From contig NZ_OY759744.1 in NCBI RefSeq assembly GCF_963662735.1, positions 372,001 through 436,000 of the forward strand: DNA of 64,000 nt. The letters run 5' to 3'. Positions 24,777 through 32,873 of this stretch are shown piece by piece. The notes below the pieces were generated by a model, which was not told where the DNA came from, ran no database searches, and was given only the letters and a program-made list of their open reading frames with translations. Origin of the DNA: an uncultured Methanoregula sp. GTDB taxonomy: Archaea; Halobacteriota; Methanomicrobia; Methanomicrobiales; Methanospirillaceae. Each line of letters starts with the position of its first letter. Position 1 is the first letter of the stretch. A program made the translations under genes and the position numbers.

Positions 24777-25806
24777 ACCAAAAATCGGAAAGATCGATCG
24801 CGAATTATTCTCGGAATTCCTCCTCCACCGCCTCGGGAAAGCCGACCCGTCGGTTATAGTCCCTCCCATGACGGGGATCGATGCAGGTGTTGTGGATATC
24901 GGCAACGGGAACGTTCTGATCATTGCCGAAGACCCGATCTTTGCCGTCCCGAAACAGCCGCTCGACATGTTCGGCTGGTATACGGTCCATATCGGGGCGA
25001 GCGACGTGGCGGTCATGGGGGTCAGGCCGCAGTACATGACCTATTCGCTCCTTCTCCCGCCGGAGACAAGCGACCAGGATTTCCGGACCATCGTGGACTC
25101 GATCCACCGGACTGCCGTCGAGCTGGGGATCGCCATTGTCGGGGGGCATACGGGTTACTACCCCGGCTTTGCGGCCCCGACCATAGGTGGAATCACCGTC
25201 TTTGCCATTGCGGAAAAGGATTCGTATGTCACGCCTGCGGGAGCACGGCCGGGCAATGACGTGATCCTGACCAAGGGGCCGGCCATAGAGACTGCCGGCA
25301 TCCTCTCCGTCCTGCGCGAAACGGATCTGCAGAAGAACTACCCGGACGGGCTGATCCGGAAGGCACAGGCCCTCTGCCGGCAGATGACCGTGGTTGAGGA
25401 TGCGCTCACGGCAATGGCGGCCGGGGGAGTTACCGCAATGCATGACGCAACCGAGGGTGGGGTGATCGGCGGCCTCTTCGAGATAGCCGAGGCAAGCGGA
25501 GCCGGCATGATCATCGACGAGTCACGGTTTATCTATCCCGAAGAAGTGCGGATTGTCTGCGAGACATTTGGCATTGACCCGGTTGCGGCGATTGCCGAGG
25601 GATCGCTCCTCATCACCGCAGACCCGGCATATTCGGGAAAAATAATGGCAGCACTTGCCGGGGCCGGAATCCGTTCATCGGTCATTGGCACCGTTACCGG
25701 GGATACTTCCGTAAGGGTCATGAAACGCGTGGACGGGACAACGGTCCCTCTTGCAATACCTGCTCAGGATCCGTTCTGGCCGGTCTTCTTTGAGAGCTTG
25801 GCCTGA
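24763..25806 (+). CDS. AIR synthase/HypE-like ATP-binding protein
   Basis: 347 residues with the PurM/HypE/ThiL fold: an N-terminal ATP domain (GIDAGVVDIGNGNVLIIAEDP, GASDVAVMGVRPQYM, VGGHTGYYP) and a C-terminal domain with MHDATEGGVIGGL, which is the HypE-like signature. HypE dehydrates a carbamoyl thiocarboxylate, ThiL phosphorylates thiamine phosphate and PurM makes AIR. Because ThiN overlaps its start, a thiamine role is possible, but the DATEGG motif is closer to HypE-like members. Substrate unknown. The 3' end overlaps a convergent gene by 43 bp. Confidence 0.82.
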   Translation: MNEGKPKIGKIDRELFSEFLLHRLGKADPSVIVPPMTGIDAGVVDIGNGNVLIIAEDPIFAVPKQPLDMFGWYTVHIGASDVAVMGVRPQYMTYSLLLPPETSDQDFRTIVDSIHRTAVELGIAIVGGHTGYYPGFAAPTIGGITVFAIAEKDSYVTPAGARPGNDVILTKGPAIETAGILSVLRETDLQKNYPDGLIRKAQALCRQMTVVEDALTAMAAGGVTAMHDATEGGVIGGLFEIAEASGAGMIIDESRFIYPEEVRIVCETFGIDPVAAIAEGSLLITADPAYSGKIMAALAGAGIRSSVIGTVTGDTSVRVMKRVDGTTVPLAIPAQDPFWPVFFESLA

Positions 25807-26054
25807 TCCTTTGGCCCTCCCTGCTTTTTCACGGCCATGATCTTATTGTACATCTCCTCGCCCACGCATTCCCTGGCATGCTTGCACCACTGGACGCAGG
25901 ATTCGATATCATTGTAGACAACAAAACCGCAGGTGCTGCATTTTACCGAGATGTCGTTTGAGAACAGTTCCACTTCCTCACCGCACTGCGGGCATTTCTT
26001 TATCGAGAGGGTGGGCGTGCGCAGGTTTGCCGCGCCGGGGCAGTGATCGAGCAT
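25764..26054 (-). CDS. Small zinc-ribbon protein
   Basis: 96 residues. CPQCGEEVELFSNDISVKC-xx-C makes a four-Cys zinc ribbon near the N-terminus. CVQWCKHARECVGEE adds three more Cys, and the tail is Lys-rich. Small proteins of this kind are common in methanogens without assigned roles. It starts 4 bp downstream of the SRAP stop, so it is co-transcribed with SRAP. ATG 26054 (MLDHCPGAANLR) is used; an upstream in-frame ATG lies inside the SRAP gene. Confidence 0.75.
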   Translation of the reverse strand: MLDHCPGAANLRTPTLSIKKCPQCGEEVELFSNDISVKCSTCGFVVYNDIESCVQWCKHARECVGEEMYNKIMAVKKQGGPKDQAKLSKKTGQNGS

Positions 26055-26058
26055 AAAA

Positions 26059-26754
26059 TTACTCCTCCAACAGAGTCTGCGTCCCGGTAAAAGAATGCAC
26101 CGGTCGTATGAGCCGTTCGTCATCAATGCCGGGAGAGTTGACAAGAGGGAGAACCGGATACCATGTCATCTTCTCCGCGGTGAAGGGAACAAACATGGCT
26201 GTCGTCTCCATCTCTGGCAGGGGATCCGGGGAGAGCCAGCGATCTTCACCCGCTCGCGACAGTATCACCGGCATCCGGTTGTGGATTTTTGCAATGCCGG
26301 GATTTGGCTCGCAGGTTAAGATGGAATACGTGGGGATGACAGTGCCATCCGGTCCCGCCCACTGGTCGTAAAGACCTGCAAAGGCAAACAGCGGGGTTTC
26401 CGACAGGTAAAAGTAGAACGGGATGTTCCGCTTTCCTTCCTTCTTCCATTCGTAAAACCCGGAAGCAGGAACGAGGCACCGGCGTTCCTGAAGCAGCACC
26501 CCGAACGAGGATTTTTCAGAGAGCGTTTCTGCCCGGATATTGATCGGTCGCGGTGCTTTTCGCGAGGACCGTGGCCAGTGAGGAAGGAGCCCCCACTGCA
26601 TCAGGACAAGTTCGCGGGTCTCTCCCCCCACGATGACCGGCATCTCGTTTCCAGGTGCAATATTAAACCGGGAACGGGCGCCCATCATCGGGTTGAAGAC
26701 CCGGAAGCGGTTGCCGAGATCGTCAATACATACAAGGGAGTACCTGCCGCACAT
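26059..26754 (-). CDS. SRAP (YedK/HMCES) abasic-site processing protein
   Basis: 231 residues. After Met removal the catalytic Cys2 (MCGRYSL) forms a thiazolidine crosslink with abasic sites in single-stranded DNA. Other conserved elements: RFNIAPG, NIRAETL, LVPASGFYEW and the active-site His in IHNRMPVIL. It shields abasic lesions at stalled forks. It is divergent, by a ~100-bp gap, from the RecA-like/PolB2 genes, which supports a damage-tolerance group. Zinc-ribbon gene downstream. Confidence 0.94.
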   Translation of the reverse strand: MCGRYSLVCIDDLGNRFRVFNPMMGARSRFNIAPGNEMPVIVGGETRELVLMQWGLLPHWPRSSRKAPRPINIRAETLSEKSSFGVLLQERRCLVPASGFYEWKKEGKRNIPFYFYLSETPLFAFAGLYDQWAGPDGTVIPTYSILTCEPNPGIAKIHNRMPVILSRAGEDRWLSPDPLPEMETTAMFVPFTAEKMTWYPVLPLVNSPGIDDERLIRPVHSFTGTQTLLEE

Positions 26755-26857
26755 TATTCTTCACGTCAGACCCCGCCGTTCATCAATGTTACGATGGCAC
26801 TTTCACCCTCCGCCAGCCTGATACTTATCCGCCCCGTTGCAGCAGGGATCCGGAGCC

Positions 26858-27385
26858 ATGCTGATCGAACTCTCGAAAGGAATCACCCTCCACCCGGGCA
26901 CATTCACTGCCGTAATTGCACCGGAAAAAAAGATCCTTGCGGCACTCAACAGCAACAGGGATCTCCAGAGATTCCTTTTCCTGTATGTCTGCGGCAACTA
27001 CTCCCGCATCCTCTCAGGTATCAGCCGCACATCCGCCAATTTTGAAGTCAGGAGACCGTTCACCGCAGACCAGTTCCTGGCCGTAATCAACGAAATCGGC
27101 CATACGATCGTTTTCATCGAGCACGATCCGACCCTGTTTGACGGGGCCGGGCGGATGTTTGAACCGGTCGGATCGGCACTCAGGCAGGCCGGGCGGGAGG
27201 CGCTCGTGATTCTCTGGGCGCCTTCCAGTGACCGTTCATTCGCCGCACTGGCACGACAGGCGAACAGGGTCATCGAGATCATTTCCGATGAACCGGCACC
27301 GGGAGCAGAGGGCTCCCGTACCCGGCGCACGTACCGCGAGAGCCGGGTTGCTTCAGGTGCTCAAAAGACCCTGGAGGTTTCCTGA
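26858..27385 (+). CDS. Degenerate RecA/RadA-like protein linked to PolB2
   Basis: 175 residues. The overall pattern recalls a RecA-type core: beta-strand ELSKGITLHPGTFTAVIAP where a Walker A loop should be, then TIVFIEHDPTLF and ARQANRVIEI near the end. The GxxxxGK(T/S) loop is missing, so ATP hydrolysis is unlikely. Inactive RecA-like proteins are known beside archaeal PolB2 and, as ImuA, beside bacterial mutasome polymerases. It is the first gene of the run; the ATG follows GGAG closely. The next start shares one base with its stop. Family assignment rests on fold pattern and context. Confidence 0.6.
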   Translation: MLIELSKGITLHPGTFTAVIAPEKKILAALNSNRDLQRFLFLYVCGNYSRILSGISRTSANFEVRRPFTADQFLAVINEIGHTIVFIEHDPTLFDGAGRMFEPVGSALRQAGREALVILWAPSSDRSFAALARQANRVIEIISDEPAPGAEGSRTRRTYRESRVASGAQKTLEVS

Positions 27386-27642
27386 TGGGCAGGAGTGTTA
27401 AGAGCGTACGGCAGGGTGTGAACGAAACCACGAGGCGCTGGGTACGATCCGCACAGGCACTTCCAGGCAGAAGACAGACCTGCGGGGAACGGCTTGCGGT
27501 ATTTGCAAAGCAGCATTCGAGCGAAGCATTCTATGTCTGTGAAGACCCGCTGGAGGCTGCAGTCTTCTCGGCGCTTGTAGAGATCCTGCGGTACCGGGAT
27601 ACGCAGGGTCAGGGAGGAAAGGAGCCGGATGTGGATAGTTGA
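27385..27642 (+). CDS. Small helical protein between RecA-like and PolB2 genes
   Basis: 85 residues, rich in Arg/Lys at the N-terminus (SVKSVRQGVNETTRRW) and helical afterwards (GERLAVFAKQHSSEAFYV). It starts at the last base of the previous gene's stop and overlaps the polymerase start by 14 bp. No domain is recognised; it might bridge the polymerase and the RecA-like protein. Confidence 0.65.
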   Translation: MGRSVKSVRQGVNETTRRWVRSAQALPGRRQTCGERLAVFAKQHSSEAFYVCEDPLEAAVFSALVEILRYRDTQGQGGKEPDVDS

Positions 27643-29587
27643 CTCGGTATCCCGGGGAGGCATTGACCTGTGGTGCAAAGAAGGATCGGTGCGGGTGATC
27701 CACCACGAGTACGATCCGCCATTCTACCTTTACCTTCCTGATCCGGACGCACATCACGATATGATTACTGCGCTGGAAGAGCAGTTCCGGGCAGAGTCCT
27801 GCACATTCAGGACCATTTTTGGCGAATATGAGGGACACAAAATCTTTGCCGGTCGGGCGGTGGCAGAAGCCATTGAGCATCAGACCCGGTATGCTGCGCA
27901 GCTCTTCAATGTGGATATCAGGAAGGACCAGCGGTTCATGGCGGAGAACGGGATAATTCCCTGCTGTCCCGACATGGACTCCCGCTTCGACCCGGAGATC
28001 ACCCACGACCTGAGCCAGATGGAGATCCGGATCCGTGGCAACCCGGACCGGAACCATGCCTGCACGGAGATCGATATCGTCCACGAGCGTACCGAACACA
28101 TTTCCGGAACCGAGCGGGAGGTGTTGTCCGATCTCTTCGGACTTATCGATGCGTGCGACCCGGATGTGATCCTCATGCCCCACGCAGATCGGTGGATGCC
28201 ACTCGTGCAGGCACGGGCACGGGAGCTGGGCCTTTCCATGACCCTGAGCCGGAACGGGAAATACCGGACCATCGGTTCGCGCTCCTACTGGAGCTACGGG
28301 AAGGTGGAACACAAGGACGCGGCACTCATCCCTGACGGCAGGATCCTGATCGATACCGAACAGTCGTTTGTGTACAGGGAAGGGGGGCTTGCCGGCGTGA
28401 TCCTGGCAGCCCGGCTTTCGGGCATTTCCCCCAGTCTCGTATCCCGCTTCACTCCGGGTACCCTCATCTCAGGTTATGAAACGTATGAGGCGGTACGAAG
28501 GGGCATTGCGGTACCGTTCCGCAAAAGCGATGCGGAAGTGCTGCGGAAATTTGCGGATCTCAAGGGAGCGGACCGGGGCGGGATGATGTTCCAGCCAAGA
28601 GCTGGTATCTATGAGAACGTGGACGAGATCGATTTTACCTCAATGTATCCCACCATCATCGTTCTGGCAAACCTGTCTCCTGAGATCGCCCCTGACTCAG
28701 AAAAACGAGGCTTTCTCCCCACGGTCCTTGAGCCCCTCGTTGCCCTGCGGAAAGAGACAAAAAAACGGAAACGATCCAATCCTTGCGCTGCAGATATCGA
28801 TGCGCTCCTCAAGTGGATGCTGGTGACCTGTTTTGGCTACACGGGATACAAGAACGCGAAATTCGGCAGGATCGAGGTCCACGAAGCTATCACCAGGCGA
28901 TCCCGCGAGATCCTGGTGCAGACAAAAAAGATTGCCGAGGATATGGGGTTTACCGTGCTGCACGGGATTGTTGACTGTCTCTGGGTGCAGGGTTCACCCG
29001 CCCTGGCATTGCAGGAACACATTGGCCGCGAAACCGGGCTGCCTGCCGAGATCGAGCATTTCGACTGGATCATATTTCTCCCCCTCAACGATGGGTTCGG
29101 GGCGTACAACCGCTATTATGGCAGGCAACCGGATGGCAGCGTGAAAGTCCGGGGCATTGCTGCACGCCGGCACGATACTCCCGGGTATATCCGGAGAATG
29201 CAGGGGGATATGCTTGCCGTCATGGGCAGGGCAAAAACCATTGCTGAACTCGATAGCCTGTGGGATGAAGTGTACGGGATCTACCGGGCTGCTGCGGCAG
29301 TGCTCCCTTCCGCTCCCGTGCAGGAGATGGCCATCAGCCGGAGGATCAGCCGGCTCCGGTACGCTCACCGCTGCATCGAGGGAGCGGCAGTGGCTGCATA
29401 CCAGAAAAGCGGAGCCAACATAGCGCCGGGCATGAAGATCCAGTACATTGTGCGGGATGCCCGCACATATCAGGTTGATCCGATCCGGGATGCCAGCACC
29501 TTTGATATCCCGTACTACCGGGAGCTGCTGGAGCGGGCATGGGCGGATATTGCCTATGCGTTCCGGAACGGGCGGGCAAAGATGTAA
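27629..29587 (+). CDS. B-family DNA polymerase of the PolB2 type with altered active site
   Basis: 652 residues, shorter than replicative PolB (~780). Motif A is intact (DFTSMYPTII, D335). The motif B region is present but diverged (LLKWMLVTCFGYTGYKN, ~393-409), and motif C reads HGIVDCLW: the first Asp of the usual DTD is Ile447, while D449 remains. The N-terminal exonuclease region has no clear DxE. Archaeal PolB2 enzymes show this erosion; some are reported active in lesion bypass. The two preceding genes overlap in series. A translesion role is inferred from context with SRAP and a RecA-like protein. Confidence 0.85.
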   Translation: MWIVDSVSRGGIDLWCKEGSVRVIHHEYDPPFYLYLPDPDAHHDMITALEEQFRAESCTFRTIFGEYEGHKIFAGRAVAEAIEHQTRYAAQLFNVDIRKDQRFMAENGIIPCCPDMDSRFDPEITHDLSQMEIRIRGNPDRNHACTEIDIVHERTEHISGTEREVLSDLFGLIDACDPDVILMPHADRWMPLVQARARELGLSMTLSRNGKYRTIGSRSYWSYGKVEHKDAALIPDGRILIDTEQSFVYREGGLAGVILAARLSGISPSLVSRFTPGTLISGYETYEAVRRGIAVPFRKSDAEVLRKFADLKGADRGGMMFQPRAGIYENVDEIDFTSMYPTIIVLANLSPEIAPDSEKRGFLPTVLEPLVALRKETKKRKRSNPCAADIDALLKWMLVTCFGYTGYKNAKFGRIEVHEAITRRSREILVQTKKIAEDMGFTVLHGIVDCLWVQGSPALALQEHIGRETGLPAEIEHFDWIIFLPLNDGFGAYNRYYGRQPDGSVKVRGIAARRHDTPGYIRRMQGDMLAVMGRAKTIAELDSLWDEVYGIYRAAAAVLPSAPVQEMAISRRISRLRYAHRCIEGAAVAAYQKSGANIAPGMKIQYIVRDARTYQVDPIRDASTFDIPYYRELLERAWADIAYAFRNGRAKM

Positions 29588-29593
29588 TATGGC

Positions 29594-31111
29594 ATGCCGC
29601 CAAGTATCCGGCACGCAATGGCCGATAAACAACTTCTCTCCACACTCAAATATGTTGCCGGAACAAAACCGGACTTTTGCCTGTCGGAGATTATCCAATA
29701 TCTCGATGAACCCCTGCCTGTTGAGGATCTGTTCAAAAAGATCTCCCGCGACCTGACCGGACTTGGACTTATCGCACACAAAAAAGGCGGGGATTATCTG
29801 GTATCACGGCTTTTACCCCCGCAGCCCTATGTACTGAATCCGGAAGAATCAGCCCGCCTCACCCGGTTCTTCGAGCAAAAGGCCATTCCCGCGATCCTCC
29901 AGAAGAGTATCGAAGAGTATCTTTCGAAAAAAGTGGGAAAGGACTGGACGGATCCGGTAATTATCGAGAGACTCCGCCGGGCAATCGTTGCCCAGAAGGA
30001 TGACTACTGGAAACCGCAGCACAAACGTTCCCTCCAGTACATCAAGGGCTATAGCGTTCTCGGATATCTCGCCTACCACTTCCCGGTTTATTTCATGCAG
30101 ACCGAGTACCTTCTTGCCCTGCTCGCCCGGGACGGTCACCTGAAAAAGAGCATGACCATTCTCGATGTCGGTACCGGGCCCGGAGTTGTCCCGCTCGCGA
30201 TCGCGGACTTTTATTCCCGGCTCGAAACGGCAAAGGCAGACATCTTCTCCATAGAACGATCAGAAGAGCACATCGAGGCATTCCTGTCCCTGCGGGAGAG
30301 CTTTGTACCCCGGGGGGGAAAAGTAAGCATCAAGCCACCGGTAAAGGCTGACATCAGGTCGCTTGATCTGGAACTCCTGCCTGCAAAGATCGACCTGGCC
30401 ATCTTTTCCAATGTCCTCAATGAATTGCCGGATGCCACGATCGATACCCGGGCAGAGATCGTTTCACGCATAGCGGAGCGACTGGCTCCTGACGGCACCA
30501 TCCTGATTGTTGAACCTGCAGATGAGGAAAATGCAACCAGGATGCGATCCCTTACCGTTGTACTCCATGCAAAAGGACTGGTTGTCACAAGCCCGTGCTC
30601 GTTCATCTGGGGCACTCCCTGCACAGCCCCGCGCTGCTGGAGTTTCAAGGCCGAGCCTGCCATACAAATGACCCGCCTCATGGAAACCCTTGCCCGGTGC
30701 GAGGAATCGTTCCGGTTCGTGAATACCGATATCAAGTACAGTTATGCGATTCTCGGCAAAGGCCCCGTAAGAAAGGACCAGTACCGCCTTCCCTCCGGAT
30801 CAAAATTCCTCCGGTTGTCCAAACTGCAGCAGCATGTGGGAAAACGGATCAACGCGGCAGGCCTGAAGATGAGCGGAGAGCTTGGCAGTGCCCGGAACCA
30901 TGTCTATAAAATCTGCGACGGGACAGCAAAGACTCCGGTCTATGCCGTGCTGCCATCCTACCATATCACGCCGGAAAATGATGCATTGACTACCGCCCCT
31001 TACGGCTCTGTTCTCGAGATGAGGGGCGTGCTCGTACGGTACAACAAGGCACACGATGCGTACAACCTGCTGGTGAGCAGAAACACAAAAGTCTACCAGC
31101 CAAAACCCTGA
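29594..31111 (+). CDS. Rsm22-family rRNA methyltransferase-like protein
   Basis: 505 residues. A helical N-terminal region is followed by a SAM-binding core (ILDVGTGPGVVPLAIADFY, about 188-206) and a downstream cysteine segment (SPCSFIWGTPCTAPRC) as in mitochondrial/archaeal Rsm22, which assists small-ribosomal-subunit assembly. An alternative start at 29618 (MADKQLLS) is possible; no clear ribosome site separates them. The ~100 C-terminal residues (RNHVYKICDG... to KVYQPKP) probably bind RNA. It follows the polymerase by 6 bp. Confidence 0.85.
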   Translation: MPPSIRHAMADKQLLSTLKYVAGTKPDFCLSEIIQYLDEPLPVEDLFKKISRDLTGLGLIAHKKGGDYLVSRLLPPQPYVLNPEESARLTRFFEQKAIPAILQKSIEEYLSKKVGKDWTDPVIIERLRRAIVAQKDDYWKPQHKRSLQYIKGYSVLGYLAYHFPVYFMQTEYLLALLARDGHLKKSMTILDVGTGPGVVPLAIADFYSRLETAKADIFSIERSEEHIEAFLSLRESFVPRGGKVSIKPPVKADIRSLDLELLPAKIDLAIFSNVLNELPDATIDTRAEIVSRIAERLAPDGTILIVEPADEENATRMRSLTVVLHAKGLVVTSPCSFIWGTPCTAPRCWSFKAEPAIQMTRLMETLARCEESFRFVNTDIKYSYAILGKGPVRKDQYRLPSGSKFLRLSKLQQHVGKRINAAGLKMSGELGSARNHVYKICDGTAKTPVYAVLPSYHITPENDALTTAPYGSVLEMRGVLVRYNKAHDAYNLLVSRNTKVYQPKP

Positions 31112-31346
31112 TTGGGCATGCTGATGAGGGATTTGATCCGGCAGATTCGGCGGGGCAGCATACGTACCGGGAAGATTTGCACGCAGTCGGTTCGTACTCA
31201 GAATTCTGGAAACCGCAGCAGGAGTGCCTGATAAGGTCTCGTAAGGAACATTATTTCTCCGGTTTTCCATAATCACTCTGGAATATGAAAGCCTGAGTCC
31301 TCCCGCATTAATATTTATTGAAAACAGATACAGTATCTGTGATCCA
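31112..31346. other. 235-bp intergenic region with promoter
   Basis: Nothing coding seen. The last 45 bp hold an AT-rich TATA element (TAATATTTAT, about 31309-31318) and a palindrome before the next gene. Confidence 0.5.
31324..31340. promoter_or_regulatory. 17-bp palindrome at the promoter of the PH-domain membrane protein
   Basis: ACAGATAC-A-GTATCTGT is a perfect inverted repeat with one central base. It lies 6 bp upstream of the ATG at 31347 and about 6 bp downstream of the TATA element, covering the predicted start point. It could be an operator or a leader hairpin. Confidence 0.5.
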
Positions 31347-32708
31347 ATGGACAATCTGAATCTGGGCAGCGATGAGTCCATCTTAAGAAAAATATCACGG
31401 ATTATTATCAACGGCAGCCGGTATGAAGCGATCCTTACCGATAGGCGCGTCATCCTTGCAGAGCGTGAAACGGGATCAATCTACAAGGATATTCCGTACA
31501 CTGATATCGCCCTTGCCGTTTCAGGTGTCAATGCCATACACGAGCCGGTTCTGACGATTACCTCCAGTCCATCGGGGGGTGAGCAACAATCGGTAGCGCT
31601 TGTTTTTGTCTACCAGCCTGCCGGCCAGAATATCCAGGACCTTGAGAAATGCGTAACGATCCTCAAGGATCACGAGGTTTCCTTCCAGAATAATGGGCTT
31701 GTGAGCGCGACAACACCCATGAGCCGGATTGCAGCAGTGAGTCCCGGTCTCAAGGCAGATGAAGAATCCGCAGACCGCAGTACTCCTGCATCGAACCGTA
31801 TTCTTTCCGGAAGACCCTGGCAACCCAGGCAACTTCCTCAGGGAGACATACCTGAAAAATCACATGTTACTACAATTACGATAGTTTTGGTTGCAATAGC
31901 AGTTTTAGTCGGGGGTGCATTCCTCGCAGGGCAGTTACTGAAGACTGAACAAATCCCGGTCCAGGTGAATACCACGGAACCGAATGTCGTCACTACGGCG
32001 ACAACACTACCAGTCGCAACCACCACGGTTCTGCCCACACCGACTCCCACGCCCACGACAACCCTTGTGGAAGGAAGCATCCCCTTACAGGGCATATGGG
32101 CGAAGGTATCGTACCCGGGCACCTATTCGGGCAGTCTTGGCGCCCAGGGATGGAAAGCTGAAGTAAACCGTTCCGGAACGTATGTTTTCCAGTTACCGGT
32201 TCAGGATACCACCATAGATGGATCCATTGAGAAAAGTGACGGTTCGGCGGATATCCTGGTAGTTGAGATCTATAATGGCGGGTCCCTTGTGTCAAGAAGC
32301 GAGACCATGAAACCCTTCGGTACGATTGATGTCCATGTACCCATAGGGCCTGCACTGGGGAGCAGTCCCGTTCCCACTCCCGCACTCCAGACAATTGTTA
32401 TAGTCCCCACGCCGGATACTTCCCTTACTCTGCGAACGATACCTGCAACCGGGGTATGGATACGGGTTGCATACCCGGGGAATTTTTCAGGATCATTTGG
32501 TTCAAACGGGAACTGGCGTGACGTGAATGGATCCGGTGACCAGTTCTATCAGCTCTCGATGAAAAACGGTCTGGTTGAGGGCACAATGAGAAAAAGTGAC
32601 ACTTCTGCGAAGAATATGATAGTCGAAGTCTATAATGACGGTACGCTTGTCACCTGGAGTAATACGTCAAAACCGCAGGGAAGAGTGGAGATTCACACCA
32701 CCGTGTAA
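31347..32708 (+). CDS. Membrane protein with PH-like domain and duplicated extracellular domain
   Basis: 453 residues. The N-terminal ~120 residues (ILRKISRIIINGSRYEAILTD-like, then GSIYKDIPYTDI) resemble the bacterial PH-like domain of small membrane proteins. One transmembrane helix follows (~174-196, ITIVLVAIAVLVGGAFLAG). After a Thr/Pro linker come two copies of a ~85-residue beta domain: copy 1 begins IPLQGIWAKVSYPGTYSG and copy 2 IPATGVWIRVAYPGNFSG; each ends with VE(I/V)YN(G/D)G(S/T)LV. Topology would put the PH-like part inside and the repeats outside. No function is recognised. A palindrome covers the promoter. Confidence 0.7.
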   Translation: MDNLNLGSDESILRKISRIIINGSRYEAILTDRRVILAERETGSIYKDIPYTDIALAVSGVNAIHEPVLTITSSPSGGEQQSVALVFVYQPAGQNIQDLEKCVTILKDHEVSFQNNGLVSATTPMSRIAAVSPGLKADEESADRSTPASNRILSGRPWQPRQLPQGDIPEKSHVTTITIVLVAIAVLVGGAFLAGQLLKTEQIPVQVNTTEPNVVTTATTLPVATTTVLPTPTPTPTTTLVEGSIPLQGIWAKVSYPGTYSGSLGAQGWKAEVNRSGTYVFQLPVQDTTIDGSIEKSDGSADILVVEIYNGGSLVSRSETMKPFGTIDVHVPIGPALGSSPVPTPALQTIVIVPTPDTSLTLRTIPATGVWIRVAYPGNFSGSFGSNGNWRDVNGSGDQFYQLSMKNGLVEGTMRKSDTSAKNMIVEVYNDGTLVTWSNTSKPQGRVEIHTTV

Positions 32709-32873
32709 GTGGGCAAGGGGTTATGTCCGGGTGCATGCCTCAAGCGGAGGGTATCGTGCCATGAACGGAATGCTGAATAGGCAGGATAATCAGCCCTAAC
32801 CAGGAATTGCAGGTCAGACAATTGTGTATCCGGTTATCTAAGGTAGATGAGCATTGCTCTATCGTGAAAAAAA

